A stretch of DNA of 47,419 nt from Crateriforma spongiae (lineage in GTDB: Bacteria > Planctomycetota > Planctomycetia > Pirellulales > Pirellulaceae): contig NZ_JAAXMS010000014.1 of NCBI RefSeq assembly GCF_012290005.1, positions 1-47,419 of the forward strand. Reading direction: 5' to 3'. The notes beneath the pieces were generated by a model. The model saw only the letters and a list, made by a program, of their open reading frames with translations, was not told where the DNA came from and searched no databases. Positions within the stretch are counted from its first letter, which is position 1; the number at the start of each line of letters is the position of its first letter. The position numbers were made by a program, and so were the translations under genes. Positions 34,897 through 43,014 of this stretch are shown here, one piece after another.

Positions 34897-35546
34897 GCCG
34901 GATCGCAACCGTGCGACAGATGGTTCGCCCCGCTTGGATCGTTCCAGTCATCATGACGTGTTGGTTCGCCGGTTGCGGCCAGTTGGCCTATCGGTTGACC
35001 AACCCGATGCCCGACCAGCCGTTGCCCAACCCGATCGAACTGCCCGCTTCGCCGGATGATTTCGTTTGGCTGCAAGTGGTCGATGTCGTCGACGATTACT
35101 TTCGAATTGCCAAAGAACAACCGGTCCAGAACAATCGACAAATTGTTTTGGATGGACAGGTGGAAACGGCGTACCGAACCGGCAGTTCCATCTTGGAACC
35201 ATGGCGGAAAGACAGCACGCCGGGATTTGAACGCTGGCAAAGCACGTTTCAATCGGTGCGACGTCGTGCCATCGTGACGTTGCGACCCAGCGGCAACGGG
35301 TACTGGTTGGAAGTGGTCGTTCAAAAAGATTTGGAAGATCCTGATCGCGTTCAGTATGCCACCGAAACGACCGCCGGGGTGCGACATGACGGCACGCTGG
35401 TTTCGGGCGCGGAGGAAGTCCAAGATGGGCCGCAAACACTGGGTTGGATTCCGTTGGGTCGCGATGCGGCGTTGGAACAACGTATGGTCGCGGACATCTA
35501 TGGCCGGATCACCAAGGCCGATCGTCCCCAGGGCCTACTTCACTAG
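34893..35546 (+). CDS. Putative lipoprotein, unknown function
   Basis: The product is 217 residues from GTG 34893, overlapping the foldase TGA as GTGA. ATG 34920 is a later option. The N-terminus VRPAWIVPVIMTCWFAGCGQLAY has a hydrophobic core and the lipobox FAGC. The mature part is a mixed alpha/beta domain (DDFVWLQVVDVVDDYFRIAKEQP, RRRAIVTLRPSGNGYWLEVVVQKDLED, WIPLGRDAALEQRMVADIYGRI). I recognise no named family. Coupling to a parvulin foldase suggests an envelope role, possibly an assembly or stabilising factor. Confidence 0.72.
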   Translation: MSRIATVRQMVRPAWIVPVIMTCWFAGCGQLAYRLTNPMPDQPLPNPIELPASPDDFVWLQVVDVVDDYFRIAKEQPVQNNRQIVLDGQVETAYRTGSSILEPWRKDSTPGFERWQSTFQSVRRRAIVTLRPSGNGYWLEVVVQKDLEDPDRVQYATETTAGVRHDGTLVSGAEEVQDGPQTLGWIPLGRDAALEQRMVADIYGRITKADRPQGLLH

Positions 35547-36052
35547 CGCAGCGGCAAACGTTGCTTTCGTCGGTCGAAATGATCGGCGTGTCGGGTGAGA
35601 CCCAAATCTTGCAGTCGTCGGAAAATCCTCGCGGACGAAATGGCGTGTTTTTGGATTGCTCGGGGCCATTTGCCACAGCCACCGACAGGGCATCCTTGTG
35701 CAACGCGCGGTGGAATTGCGATCCGCGACCCATAAGGATCCCTCAGGCTTCGGGGGGCAGGTCCGGGGCGGGAAACTGCGTTGGGCCAGGCGGACCGAAT
35801 AGGCCGACTTTGATGCCTACTCTTTTTTGGTTCACTGGACCAAAACCGCACAATCGGCACGGTCGGGTCAAAGTCCCGTCGGTGGTTCTTCAGCCTTTTT
35901 CCAACGCTAATCTTCCGGCACCGACCCGCCGATACCGTAGGCTGCTGGCGGCAAGGATTGTGACGCCGCGTTGATACGGGACCGTTTGCCGGGGGCCTCG
36001 GGGCACCATGGTGGCGGGTTGGTTTCCCGGCTGAAAATCTTATTCGAAACGG
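35547..36052. other. 506-base region without a supported gene
   Basis: Frames across this stretch (one of about 176 codons overlapping the previous gene) have no protein-like features. AT-rich patches near 35817-35830 and 36036-36050 could hold a promoter for the small gene that follows, but no confident consensus is seen. No tRNA-like fold was noticed. Confidence 0.45.
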
Positions 36053-36358
36053 ATGCTGATGATCGGTTTCTCCCCCTCCAAGATCGACCTCGACAAGCTT
36101 CGTATGCTGGTGGAACACCGGCTGTGTGAACTGGGGCATTTGGAGACACAACAGTTTCCGTTGACGATGCGAGAGGTCATTCGCGGCGGTAACCGATGTG
36201 GATTCTATTTCTGTCTGCACGGACCTCGTAGCGTGAAGCTGACGGCGATCTGTGACTTGAAGCGAAAGTCGATCCTGTATTACGGCCCGGACGGGATCCG
36301 CAAAGACACCGTGGAATTACCGCTGCTGTCGGATTCCATGTTGGAAAAGGCCGGCTGA
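36053..36358 (+). CDS. Small conserved-looking protein of unknown function
   Basis: The product is 101 residues from ATG 36053 (MLMIGFSPSKIDLDKLRMLVEHRLCELGHLE); ATG 36059 is possible. No signal peptide or membrane helix. The pattern is alpha then beta: a helix (LDKLRMLVEHRLCELG), then alternating strands (FPLTMREVIRGG, CGFYFCLHGPRSVKLTAICDLKRKSILYYG) and a short C-terminal helix. Its composition is typical of a folded cytoplasmic protein, which supports a real gene. I do not recognise the family. It converges on tsaB with 46 bases between stops. Confidence 0.65.
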   Translation: MLMIGFSPSKIDLDKLRMLVEHRLCELGHLETQQFPLTMREVIRGGNRCGFYFCLHGPRSVKLTAICDLKRKSILYYGPDGIRKDTVELPLLSDSMLEKAG

Positions 36359-36404
36359 GTCAGCGACGTGACGTTCACGCGATGTGTCGGTGACGAGCGC
36401 AGCG

Positions 36405-37235
36405 TCAAACGATGCCCCGTGCTTTTTCTTCCGCTGCACTTTCGCGGAAGTAGTTCGGCGCCAAGCGAATCGGATCCAACACACAGCCCATCGATGCCAG
36501 CGTGAATGCGATCATGCCGACGCCGGCGGCAATCGGTCGCGTGGTGGTGACGTATCTTGGCGACGCTGCATCTTTCAGAACCGCATTCTTGAAGACGATG
36601 CGATCGCCGATGCACGGGGTCACAGCGTCGGTTTGTGCAAGCGTTTCGTGCCAAGCGTCACGTTGCAGGACGGAGGTCAGGTCGGTGATGTGTTGCGGCC
36701 AACCGTCACGAAGTTCCGATCCGTTTGCGATCAGGTCATCGCGAGTGTACCGGCCGGCGTAGACCATCTTGCGATAGGCGTTCAGACCGACCAGGACTTC
36801 GGCGGCGTCGGGTTCAGCGGACAAGAAATTCGCCGCGATCGCGGCCAGCGACGGAACGGCCACGACGGGCAACTGCAAGGCCCAGGCCAGTGTCTTTGCC
36901 GTGGTGACGCCGACGCGCAGCCCCGTGAATGATCCAGGGCCGACGGCCACGGATATGAATTTTGGCATCGCGTCGTTTTCGCGGCACCATGCCATCAGAT
37001 CTTTCAAATCCACCGCCAGCCGCGCGGCCGGTCGCACGACCGGGCCAGACTGCATGGGGACGGTTGGGTCGCCGGTTGCTGGTTGGGACGGTGCATCCGG
37101 CTGTGCGGGTGGCATCGTATTGGCGTCGTTGCAGTCGACCAGGCGGATCGGTTTGTCGCCTCGCAGTAAAGCCAGACTGGCGGTGGTGCCGATCGTTTCG
37201 ATGGCCAGGTGATGGACGGATGCGTCAAAGGTCAT
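36405..37235 (-). CDS. tsaB: tRNA threonylcarbamoyladenosine biosynthesis protein TsaB
   Basis: The product is 276 residues from ATG 37235 (MTFDASVHHLAIETIGTTASLALLRGD). The N-terminal ASKHA fold has LAIETIGTTASLAL (phosphate-1-like) and ISVAVGPGSFTGLRVGVTTAKTLAWALQLPVVAVPSLAAI, the highly conserved TsaB segment. VLVGLNAYRKMVYAGRY matches the DARR/K-type strand of the family. TsaB is the dimerisation partner of TsaD in making t6A37 on ANN-decoding tRNAs. About 30 residues rich in Pro, Gln and Asp (45-75, PPAQPDAPSQPATGDPTVP) are inserted after the second strand compared with the usual protein and are probably a disordered loop. The gene is monocistronic here. Confidence 0.9.
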   Translation of the reverse strand: MTFDASVHHLAIETIGTTASLALLRGDKPIRLVDCNDANTMPPAQPDAPSQPATGDPTVPMQSGPVVRPAARLAVDLKDLMAWCRENDAMPKFISVAVGPGSFTGLRVGVTTAKTLAWALQLPVVAVPSLAAIAANFLSAEPDAAEVLVGLNAYRKMVYAGRYTRDDLIANGSELRDGWPQHITDLTSVLQRDAWHETLAQTDAVTPCIGDRIVFKNAVLKDAASPRYVTTTRPIAAGVGMIAFTLASMGCVLDPIRLAPNYFRESAAEEKARGIV

Positions 37236-37698
37236 CGTGGGATCCGCCTGCGGTGGTCGCTGGGGCATTTCGTCTTGGTTCGTGCAGATGGTTTGGATCG
37301 CGTGGCAGCCGTTTTGCCGCAGCGCGTTCTATCGGCGGCGATGGTGCGGAACTATGGTGCTATGGTCGTCGGACAATCGTAGGCGTCGGAAACCGGGTTG
37401 TCGCACTCGGGGATGCTCAAGTCTGTGTGGGATTGCCGTTAAATTTTGGTATCCGTTACACTTTTGGTTTGTTCGACGTCGCTGCGACGGATCGACGACC
37501 GGGGGCATCGCACGGTCTGCCAGTCCGTCTGGTGGGGACCAATTCGGCTTGACGATGAATCAACACCGTTAACGCCGAGTGGGGCAAAATAATTCGCCGC
37601 AGACGGTTCCAAACTAGCGTTTGGAGTCGCCCAAACGTTGCCGCCGTCATTCCGTTTTCTTCCGCATCCCGTTTCATTTGCAGCCAAGGTTTTCATCC
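37236..37698. other. Divergent intergenic region (463 bases)
   Basis: The region lies between tsaB (minus) and the first phosphoesterase (plus). No open frame looks protein-like. An AT-rich stretch (37439-37470) and another around 37585-37595 are candidates for the phosphoesterase promoter. No hairpin with a T-run was seen. Confidence 0.4.
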
Positions 37699-38457
37699 GT
37701 GAAGCGAGCGTTGATCAGCGATATTCACGGGAACCTCGAGGGCCTGCAAGCGGTGTTGGCGGACATCGAAACGGTCGGCGTGGATGAAATTTATTGTCTG
37801 GGCGACATCATCGGCTACGGACCCAATCCGTGCGAGTGCCTGGACTTGGTGATGCGGCACGCCAAGGTGACGATTTTGGGCAACCATGATCAGGCCGCTC
37901 TGTTTGATCCCGACGGGTTCAACCCGATGGCATTGCAGGCGATCTATTGGACTCGCGATCAACTGGACAATGGCCCCGGCAATGCGGCCCAAGTCAACAA
38001 ACGCTGGGACTTTCTGGGCGAACTGCCTCGGCTGGTCGATGAGGGCGAATTCAAATTCGTGCACGGTTCGCCGCGCGACCCGACCAACGAATACGTGTTC
38101 CCCGAATACGTTTTCGACACTCGCAAGATGGAGATCCTGTTCGGACGCGTCGAACAGTATTGCTTCATGGGACACACGCATTTGCCGGGCGTGTTCACGA
38201 CACAGTGCGAATTTATCGCTCCCGAAGATTGCGATCACCGTTACGCCCTTGGGCCGGCCAAAGTCTTGGTCAATGTGGGCAGCGTGGGCCAACCGCGGGA
38301 TGACAACAACAAATCGTGTTACGTCGTCTTGGACAAAGACGCCAAGTCGATCGAGTTTCGTCGTGTCGAATACGACATCGATAAAACGGCGAATAAGATT
38401 TACAACACCCCGGATCTCAGCGATGCGTTGGGCGATCGGTTGAAACACGGACGTTAA
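37699..38457 (+). CDS. Metallophosphoesterase, YfcE-like, copy 1 of a tandem pair
   Basis: The product is 252 residues from GTG 37699 (MKRALISDIHGNLEGLQAVL). Motifs of the calcineurin-like fold are complete: SDIHGN, CLGDIIGYGPNPCECLD (GD), ILGNHDQAALFD (GNHD), FKFVHGSPRDPTNEYVF and FMGHTHLPGVF (GHTH), then VNVGSVGQPRDDNN. The last two segments match the group of small phosphodiesterases or phosphatases related to YfcE and to the diadenosine-type enzymes. It acts in the cytoplasm and needs two divalent metals; the substrate is unknown. The next gene, 111 bases downstream, encodes a protein of identical length and similar sequence throughout. Confidence 0.88.
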   Translation: MKRALISDIHGNLEGLQAVLADIETVGVDEIYCLGDIIGYGPNPCECLDLVMRHAKVTILGNHDQAALFDPDGFNPMALQAIYWTRDQLDNGPGNAAQVNKRWDFLGELPRLVDEGEFKFVHGSPRDPTNEYVFPEYVFDTRKMEILFGRVEQYCFMGHTHLPGVFTTQCEFIAPEDCDHRYALGPAKVLVNVGSVGQPRDDNNKSCYVVLDKDAKSIEFRRVEYDIDKTANKIYNTPDLSDALGDRLKHGR

Positions 38458-38568
38458 AGCACATCGGCGGTATGGATGAAGGTGTCGGGCTGCTGGTCGC
38501 CGCCCACATCGTCGCGTCGCCCACAGATCTCTCTGCTCCATTTGTTAAAGCGAAACTAGGTTCAACCG

Positions 38569-39327
38569 TTGCCACGCACCGCGATCCTTAGCGACATACA
38601 CGGAAATCTGGCTGCGCTGGAAGCCGTCCTGAAAGACGTCGAATCGCAGAATTGTGATCGCATCGTCTGTTTGGGCGACGTGGTCGGTTACGGCCCGAAT
38701 CCCTGTGAGTGTCTGGACAAAGTCAGCAAGTTCGAATTTTGCGTGCTGGGCAATCACGACAGCAGCGCCTTGTTCGACCCGGAAGGCTTCAACGCGGCCG
38801 CGGAACAGGCGATCTTTTGGACTCGCGATCGATTGGAAGAATCCGACGGGGATCCGGAAGCGGCGCGGCGACGGATGGAGTTTTTGTGCTTCCTGCCGCG
38901 TACCGTTCGCGAAGGCAACGTGTTGTTCGTACACGGATCCCCTCGTGGACCGACAAACGAATACGTGTTCCCCGAAGACACCCAGAACAGCAAGAAGATG
39001 GAAAAGCTGTTCTCGATGATTCCGCACTTGTGTTTTCAAGGGCACACGCACGTTCCCGGCATCTTCACGCAAGATCTGCAGTTCATCGCCAGTTCCGCGC
39101 TGATGTCGCCCTACGGGACGGACAACCCGTCGCGTCGATTGATGATCAATGTCGGCAGCGTCGGACAGCCTCGTGATGGTGACCCACGCGGTTGCTACGT
39201 GGTTTTTGACGGGATCTCGGTGGAGTTCAGGCGAGTCGAATATGACGTTGAACGCACCGTCGGTTTGATCGAAGCCGAACCGGACTTGGACAATTTCCTG
39301 GGTTATCGCCTTCGCGACGGCCGCTAA
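38569..39327 (+). CDS. Metallophosphoesterase, YfcE-like, copy 2 of a tandem pair
   Basis: The product is 252 residues from TTG 38569 (MPRTAILSDIHGNLAALEAVL), the only start that gives the conserved N-terminus. Motifs are SDIHGN, CLGDVVGYGPNPCECLD, VLGNHDSSALFD, LFVHGSPRGPTNEYVF, FQGHTHVPGIF and INVGSVGQPRDGDP. All metal ligands are kept, so both copies should be active. Compared with copy 1 the centre (ESDGDPEAARRRMEFLCFLPR) and the stretch before the last motif (SSALMSPYGTDNPSRR) differ most, while the active-site and C-terminal segments (EFRRVEYDVE) are nearly the same. This fits an old tandem duplication with divergence in substrate recognition. Confidence 0.88.
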   Translation: MPRTAILSDIHGNLAALEAVLKDVESQNCDRIVCLGDVVGYGPNPCECLDKVSKFEFCVLGNHDSSALFDPEGFNAAAEQAIFWTRDRLEESDGDPEAARRRMEFLCFLPRTVREGNVLFVHGSPRGPTNEYVFPEDTQNSKKMEKLFSMIPHLCFQGHTHVPGIFTQDLQFIASSALMSPYGTDNPSRRLMINVGSVGQPRDGDPRGCYVVFDGISVEFRRVEYDVERTVGLIEAEPDLDNFLGYRLRDGR

Positions 39328-39397
39328 TTGCGTCCGCCATCGCCGTCGCCATCGTTCGCACCGCGACGGTGGCGTGCAGCCCCTCGCGATCGCCGCA

Positions 39398-40003
39398 CTA
39401 ATCCTCTTTCAGATTCAGCACGGCTTTGCGTGCCCGGTCCAAGAAATCCGCTTTCGGTTCTCCCGCTTCCAAGAAGATCGGCGGGCCGACGGTGATGCAG
39501 CTCAGCAGCGGTACGGGCAAGAATTCGCCGCGTGGCAAAATTCGGTTCACGTTGTCGATGTACACCGGCATCAATTCTAGATCCGGACGCTTCTTGCCCA
39601 GGTAATACAGCCCGCTCTTGAACTCACCGACCTCTTCGCCCGACGATCGGCCGCCTTCGGGGAACACAATCAGCGAATAAATGTCGCCGATCTCTTTGAT
39701 CATGATGTCGATCGGGCTGTGGTGCACCTTGATCTTTTTTCGGTCGATCAACAGCGCATTGAAGCTGCGTGCCATGTGGGGCTTCAGCCAGCCTTTGGAC
39801 CAATAGTCCTTGGCCGCGACCGGTCGTGTGACCGCGCGGATGTTGCGTGGCAGCGCCGACCACAACACCACCGCGTCCAGGTGGCTGGTGTGGTTGGCAA
39901 AGTAGATGCGTTGGCAAGTGTCAGGCTGGCAATCAACCCAGCGGACGGTGAACCCGCTGAACAGTTTGGCCAGAATGACAATGGCTTGGCTGGTCAGTGT
40001 CAT
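39398..40003 (-). CDS. 1-acyl-sn-glycerol-3-phosphate acyltransferase-like protein (PlsC family)
   Basis: The product is 201 residues from ATG 40003 (MTLTSQAIVILAKLFSG). IYFANHTSHLDAVVLW contains the catalytic NHxxxxD motif, SFNALLIDRKKIK is block 2, and LIVFPEGGRSSGE is the substrate-binding FPEGxRS block; LMPVYIDNV is block 4. It is shorter than typical PlsC (about 240 residues) but all catalytic blocks are there. It transfers an acyl chain, to lysophosphatidate or another acceptor, at the inner membrane. It is the last gene of a three-gene minus-strand cluster, 10 bases after the GT4 stop and preceded by the polysaccharide deacetylase. The acceptor may therefore be a glycolipid rather than glycerol phosphate, but that is speculative. 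Confidence 0.85.
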   Translation of the reverse strand: MTLTSQAIVILAKLFSGFTVRWVDCQPDTCQRIYFANHTSHLDAVVLWSALPRNIRAVTRPVAAKDYWSKGWLKPHMARSFNALLIDRKKIKVHHSPIDIMIKEIGDIYSLIVFPEGGRSSGEEVGEFKSGLYYLGKKRPDLELMPVYIDNVNRILPRGEFLPVPLLSCITVGPPIFLEAGEPKADFLDRARKAVLNLKED

Positions 40004-40013
40004 AGACGGCAGT

Positions 40014-41255
40014 CTAGCGAGACGCCGCGACCTCGCGAAGCAGCCCACGCGGTTTTCGGGCCGTTGCCTTCTGCGGACGAATCGCCGCGTCGTAGCCATC
40101 GGTGATCAGCGTTTGATAGCCGGTCACCATCGAATCGACTGATCCCGTCGCAAGGACTCGTTCACGTCCCGCAGTGCCCATCGATTGTCGCATCGCCGGG
40201 TCGTCGATCAAACGACCAATTGCAGCGGCATAAGCGTCCACGTCTTCGCTGGGGACCAGCATTCCGGTTTCGCCTTCGATCACGGTTTCGCCGATCGATC
40301 CCACGTCGGTGGACACCACCGCGACTTGGCAAGCCAGCGCTTCAAGGATCGAAACCGGTGACGCTTCGTTCAGCGAACACAGGGTGAATAGATCCAGCCC
40401 CGCGACGATCCGTGGCGTGTCATGCCGCGTGCCCATCAGGTGAATGCGATCGGCAACACCCAACTGATCCGCCAAGCTTTCGATTTCTGGACGTTGGGGA
40501 CCGTCACCGACGACGACCCAGTGCAGGTCACTGTGGCTTTCGCGCAGCTGTGCCGCGGCGTGAACCAACATGCAGTGGTTCTTTTCCTCACGCAGCGCCG
40601 CAACGATCCCGACCAAGCGACTCGTTTCGTCCAGACGCAGTTCGGACCGCAGCCAAGCACCGGCCGATTCGTCGTGCCGGAATCTTTCACAATCCACGCC
40701 GTTTCGGATCACGTGGACCTTTTCATCGGGAAACCGTTCGAATTCTCGCAAGAACTTTCCGTGCGAGTCTGCCACCGCGATGAAGGCATCGGTGATGCCC
40801 GTCAGCCATCGGTTCGCACGTCCGACGCCGTCGGGCCATCCGGTTGAATGCAAAGCCGACGCGATCACCGGGACACCGGCGACCGCGGCCGCCAAACGGC
40901 CCCAAAACATCTTGTCGCCCGCGCCGACGGTGATCACGGCATCAATGTTTCGATCGATGATCAGACGCCGCAGCCGACGGATGACGCCGATGTCATACTT
41001 GCCACCGATCAGGTTGCTGTGAACGGGGAACTCCGATGCAATTTGTTGTCCCAATGGCCCCGGATCTTTCAAACACGCGACTTCGGGACAAACCACGTCG
41101 GGATTCATCCGCCGCATCAGATTGACCAACAGTGTTTCGGCACCACCCACCGGCATGCTGGTGATGACAAACAGGCACCGCAGCGGACGATGGCGATTGC
41201 CGCTGCACCGCGGGCGGTATCGAGACGATGGGGTCAACAGTCGACGAAGAAACAT
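40014..41255 (-). CDS. Glycosyltransferase family 4 protein
   Basis: The product is 413 residues from ATG 41255 (MFLRRLLTPSSRYRPR). The N-terminal GT-B domain has CLFVITSMPVGGAETLLVNLMRRM, the acceptor-side glycine-rich loop. VHVIRNGVDCERFR begins the donor domain, which continues with VVGDGPQRPEIESLADQLGV and FTLCSLNEASPVSILEALACQVAVVSTDVGSIGETV, the E-x7-E retaining GT4 motif. It adds a sugar from a nucleotide-sugar donor to a growing glycan or lipid on the cytoplasmic face. Neighbours are a deacetylase 11 bases upstream and an acyltransferase 10 bases downstream, on the same strand; a cell-surface glycolipid or polysaccharide pathway is inferred. Confidence 0.9.
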   Translation of the reverse strand: MFLRRLLTPSSRYRPRCSGNRHRPLRCLFVITSMPVGGAETLLVNLMRRMNPDVVCPEVACLKDPGPLGQQIASEFPVHSNLIGGKYDIGVIRRLRRLIIDRNIDAVITVGAGDKMFWGRLAAAVAGVPVIASALHSTGWPDGVGRANRWLTGITDAFIAVADSHGKFLREFERFPDEKVHVIRNGVDCERFRHDESAGAWLRSELRLDETSRLVGIVAALREEKNHCMLVHAAAQLRESHSDLHWVVVGDGPQRPEIESLADQLGVADRIHLMGTRHDTPRIVAGLDLFTLCSLNEASPVSILEALACQVAVVSTDVGSIGETVIEGETGMLVPSEDVDAYAAAIGRLIDDPAMRQSMGTAGRERVLATGSVDSMVTGYQTLITDGYDAAIRPQKATARKPRGLLREVAASR

Positions 41256-41266
41256 GAAACGATGGC

Positions 41267-42202
41267 TTACTGGGGCAATGCGGTCGGCGGCAGCGAAGCC
41301 GGCGCGATGGCCGTGGAAAATGGAAGGGTGATGTCGGATGCGTCGTTCGATTGATGTTCGTCCGCAACCGATGGGCTGACGTCGACGATCGGTTCGGCGG
41401 CAGCTTTGCGTGGATCAAAGCTGAGCCAATTGACGAAGCGTCCGAACTGGGGATCGCCATGAAAGCGTCGGATGTGATAGCTGTCACGACCGACCAAGTT
41501 GTAGGCACCGAACGCGCTGCAGAGGCCCTTCAGCCCGGCGCGATGGGCGGCGTCGACCACAGCGCGGGTGATCTGTGGTGGCATGCCAAATGGCACGGCA
41601 AAGTAGCGGACCGGACGCCCGATGATGTCTTCCAAGTCCTTTTTGCCGCCGATGATCTCGTCATCGACTTGAGCCGTCGTGTTGATCTTGGCAAAGTCGA
41701 CGTGTCGTTTGGTGTGCAGTCCGATTTCAATGCCCGCATCGCAGATTTCACGGACATGGCCGACCGTGTTGACCGGCAACGGTTGGCCGGCTTTGACGTC
41801 GTGGGCGAACGGACGGCCGGTTGAAATGTGGTCGGTTGTGACGAAATAGGTGGTCGGGATTTGGCGTTCGGCCAGCATGGGCAGTGCGTCGTCCATGTTG
41901 TCCGCATAACCGTCGTCAAAGGTCACCGTGAATGTCGGGTGGTGATTGACGCCAGCGTCAACGCGGTGCTGGACGGTGGCCAAGTCGACCGGTTGCATGT
42001 GGTCGACCAGGTAGTCGATGTGCCGCCGGAATTGATCCGGGTGGATCGTCCACGGGTTCGGATGGCTGGTCGCAACGCGATGATAAAAGGGGACATTCAG
42101 CGGTGCCGCCCCGTCGCGGGCCAACCGCTTCAAGCGTCGTCGTCGCAGCGGTCCCATGAGATGGGCGCGGGCATCGATCGCGATTTGTCTGAAAAGGCTC
42201 AA
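41267..42202 (-). CDS. Polysaccharide deacetylase (NodB-like, CE4)
   Basis: The product is 311 residues from TTG 42202; ATG 42157 (MGPLRRRRLKRLARD) is a shorter alternative. Motif 1 is FTVTFDDGYADNMDDAL, with the catalytic base and a metal Asp. Motif 2 is GIEIGLHTKRHVDFAKI, with the His pair (HxxxH). Motif 3/4 is RYFAVPFGMPPQITRAVVDAAHRAGL. The fold should remove N-acetyl or O-acetyl groups from a polysaccharide or from a lipid-linked sugar. The Arg-rich N-terminus (PLRRRRLKRLARD) and lack of a signal peptide leave its location uncertain; it may act inside the cell on an intermediate. The gene is the first of the deacetylase-GT4-PlsC cluster. Confidence 0.88.
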   Translation of the reverse strand: MSLFRQIAIDARAHLMGPLRRRRLKRLARDGAAPLNVPFYHRVATSHPNPWTIHPDQFRRHIDYLVDHMQPVDLATVQHRVDAGVNHHPTFTVTFDDGYADNMDDALPMLAERQIPTTYFVTTDHISTGRPFAHDVKAGQPLPVNTVGHVREICDAGIEIGLHTKRHVDFAKINTTAQVDDEIIGGKKDLEDIIGRPVRYFAVPFGMPPQITRAVVDAAHRAGLKGLCSAFGAYNLVGRDSYHIRRFHGDPQFGRFVNWLSFDPRKAAAEPIVDVSPSVADEHQSNDASDITLPFSTAIAPASLPPTALPQ

Positions 42203-42514
42203 AGGATCAGCGGCTGGGAATTCGGGTTCAGAATTCGGTGCAGGAGGCTTCGACGCGCGATGCCGTCGGGTGGGAACAGAATGTCAACTCGGTACCGGTT
42301 CCTACCTTGCCAATGCACGGTCGCTGGGGACAAAGACGCCCTTGTTCGGCGGGATGCCTGGGGTCCGCGACCGCACAAACAGAATTTGCGGCCTTTGTCG
42401 ATTATGAGGGCTCGATCGTCGCGCTTTACTCGGTCAACGCAGTGCTGCGGAACGCTAACCCCAATGAGCGAAGAAGATGATCGCGGCCCTTCGTATGCAA
42501 CCCAGGCGGAGCGA
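42203..42514. other. 312-base region without a supported gene
   Basis: The region lies between the response regulator stop and the deacetylase start (both minus). A 152-codon frame crosses it on the minus strand, but its composition (many Ser, Pro, Arg, no pattern) is that of an antisense shadow. It should carry the promoter of the envelope cluster; a direct repeat gaattcgg (near 42218 and 42231) is the only structure noticed. Confidence 0.4.
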
Positions 42515-42898
42515 TCAGGCGGGTTTCCAGCCGTAGACGTCCAGCAGTGCGTCGGCGACGATCCCGCGGATTTGGCCCAGACGCACGGGTTTGTGAACGA
42601 CTTTGTAGGCGGCAAACCGCCTGGCTTCGGCTTCGATTTCGTCGTTCCAATCGGCACTCATCAACGCACAAGGCGGACGTTTCGGAACGTCACCCAGACG
42701 ACGCAACAATTCCAGTCCGGTGACGCGAGGCATGTGCACATCGACCAGAGCGAAATGGATTTCCGTGTCGCCCAGGACGTGTAGCGCCTGTTGGCCATCG
42801 GCCGCTTGGTGAACGCAGAAACCGCTGCGTGTCAGAGCATCCGACAGGACGCCACGCAACGCAGCGTCGTCGTCGGTGATCAAAAGGTTGGGGACCAC
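42515..42898 (-). CDS. Single-domain response regulator (CheY-like receiver)
   Basis: The product is 127 residues from GTG 42898 (MVPNLLITDDDAALRGVLSDAL). The receiver fold is complete: acidic pocket DDD at 9-11, phospho-acceptor Asp53 in FALVDVHMPRVTG, Ser81 in CALMSAD and Lys103 in VVHKPVR. No output domain follows, so it works by protein-protein contact. The cognate histidine kinase is not in the window. Its end (LLDVYGWKPA) is followed by about 310 bases before the deacetylase gene, so a shared transcript is possible but not shown. Confidence 0.88.
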   Translation of the reverse strand: MVPNLLITDDDAALRGVLSDALTRSGFCVHQAADGQQALHVLGDTEIHFALVDVHMPRVTGLELLRRLGDVPKRPPCALMSADWNDEIEAEARRFAAYKVVHKPVRLGQIRGIVADALLDVYGWKPA

Positions 42899-43014
42899 TT
42901 TGAATCACACCGCAAACAAACCAGCACTCGATTCACTGCCACCCTGGCAGGCTCGGTGACTGTACCATAATAGCCGCAATTTCAGTGCCATAACCACCTT
43001 AGGCAATCCCTCGC

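Noticed and set aside
35444-35974. 176-codon plus-strand frame after the lipoprotein
   Set aside because: It begins inside the lipoprotein gene in a different frame and has no family features.
42199-42657. 152-codon minus-strand frame across the response regulator
   Set aside because: It overlaps a clear receiver-domain gene in another frame and has no protein-like pattern.
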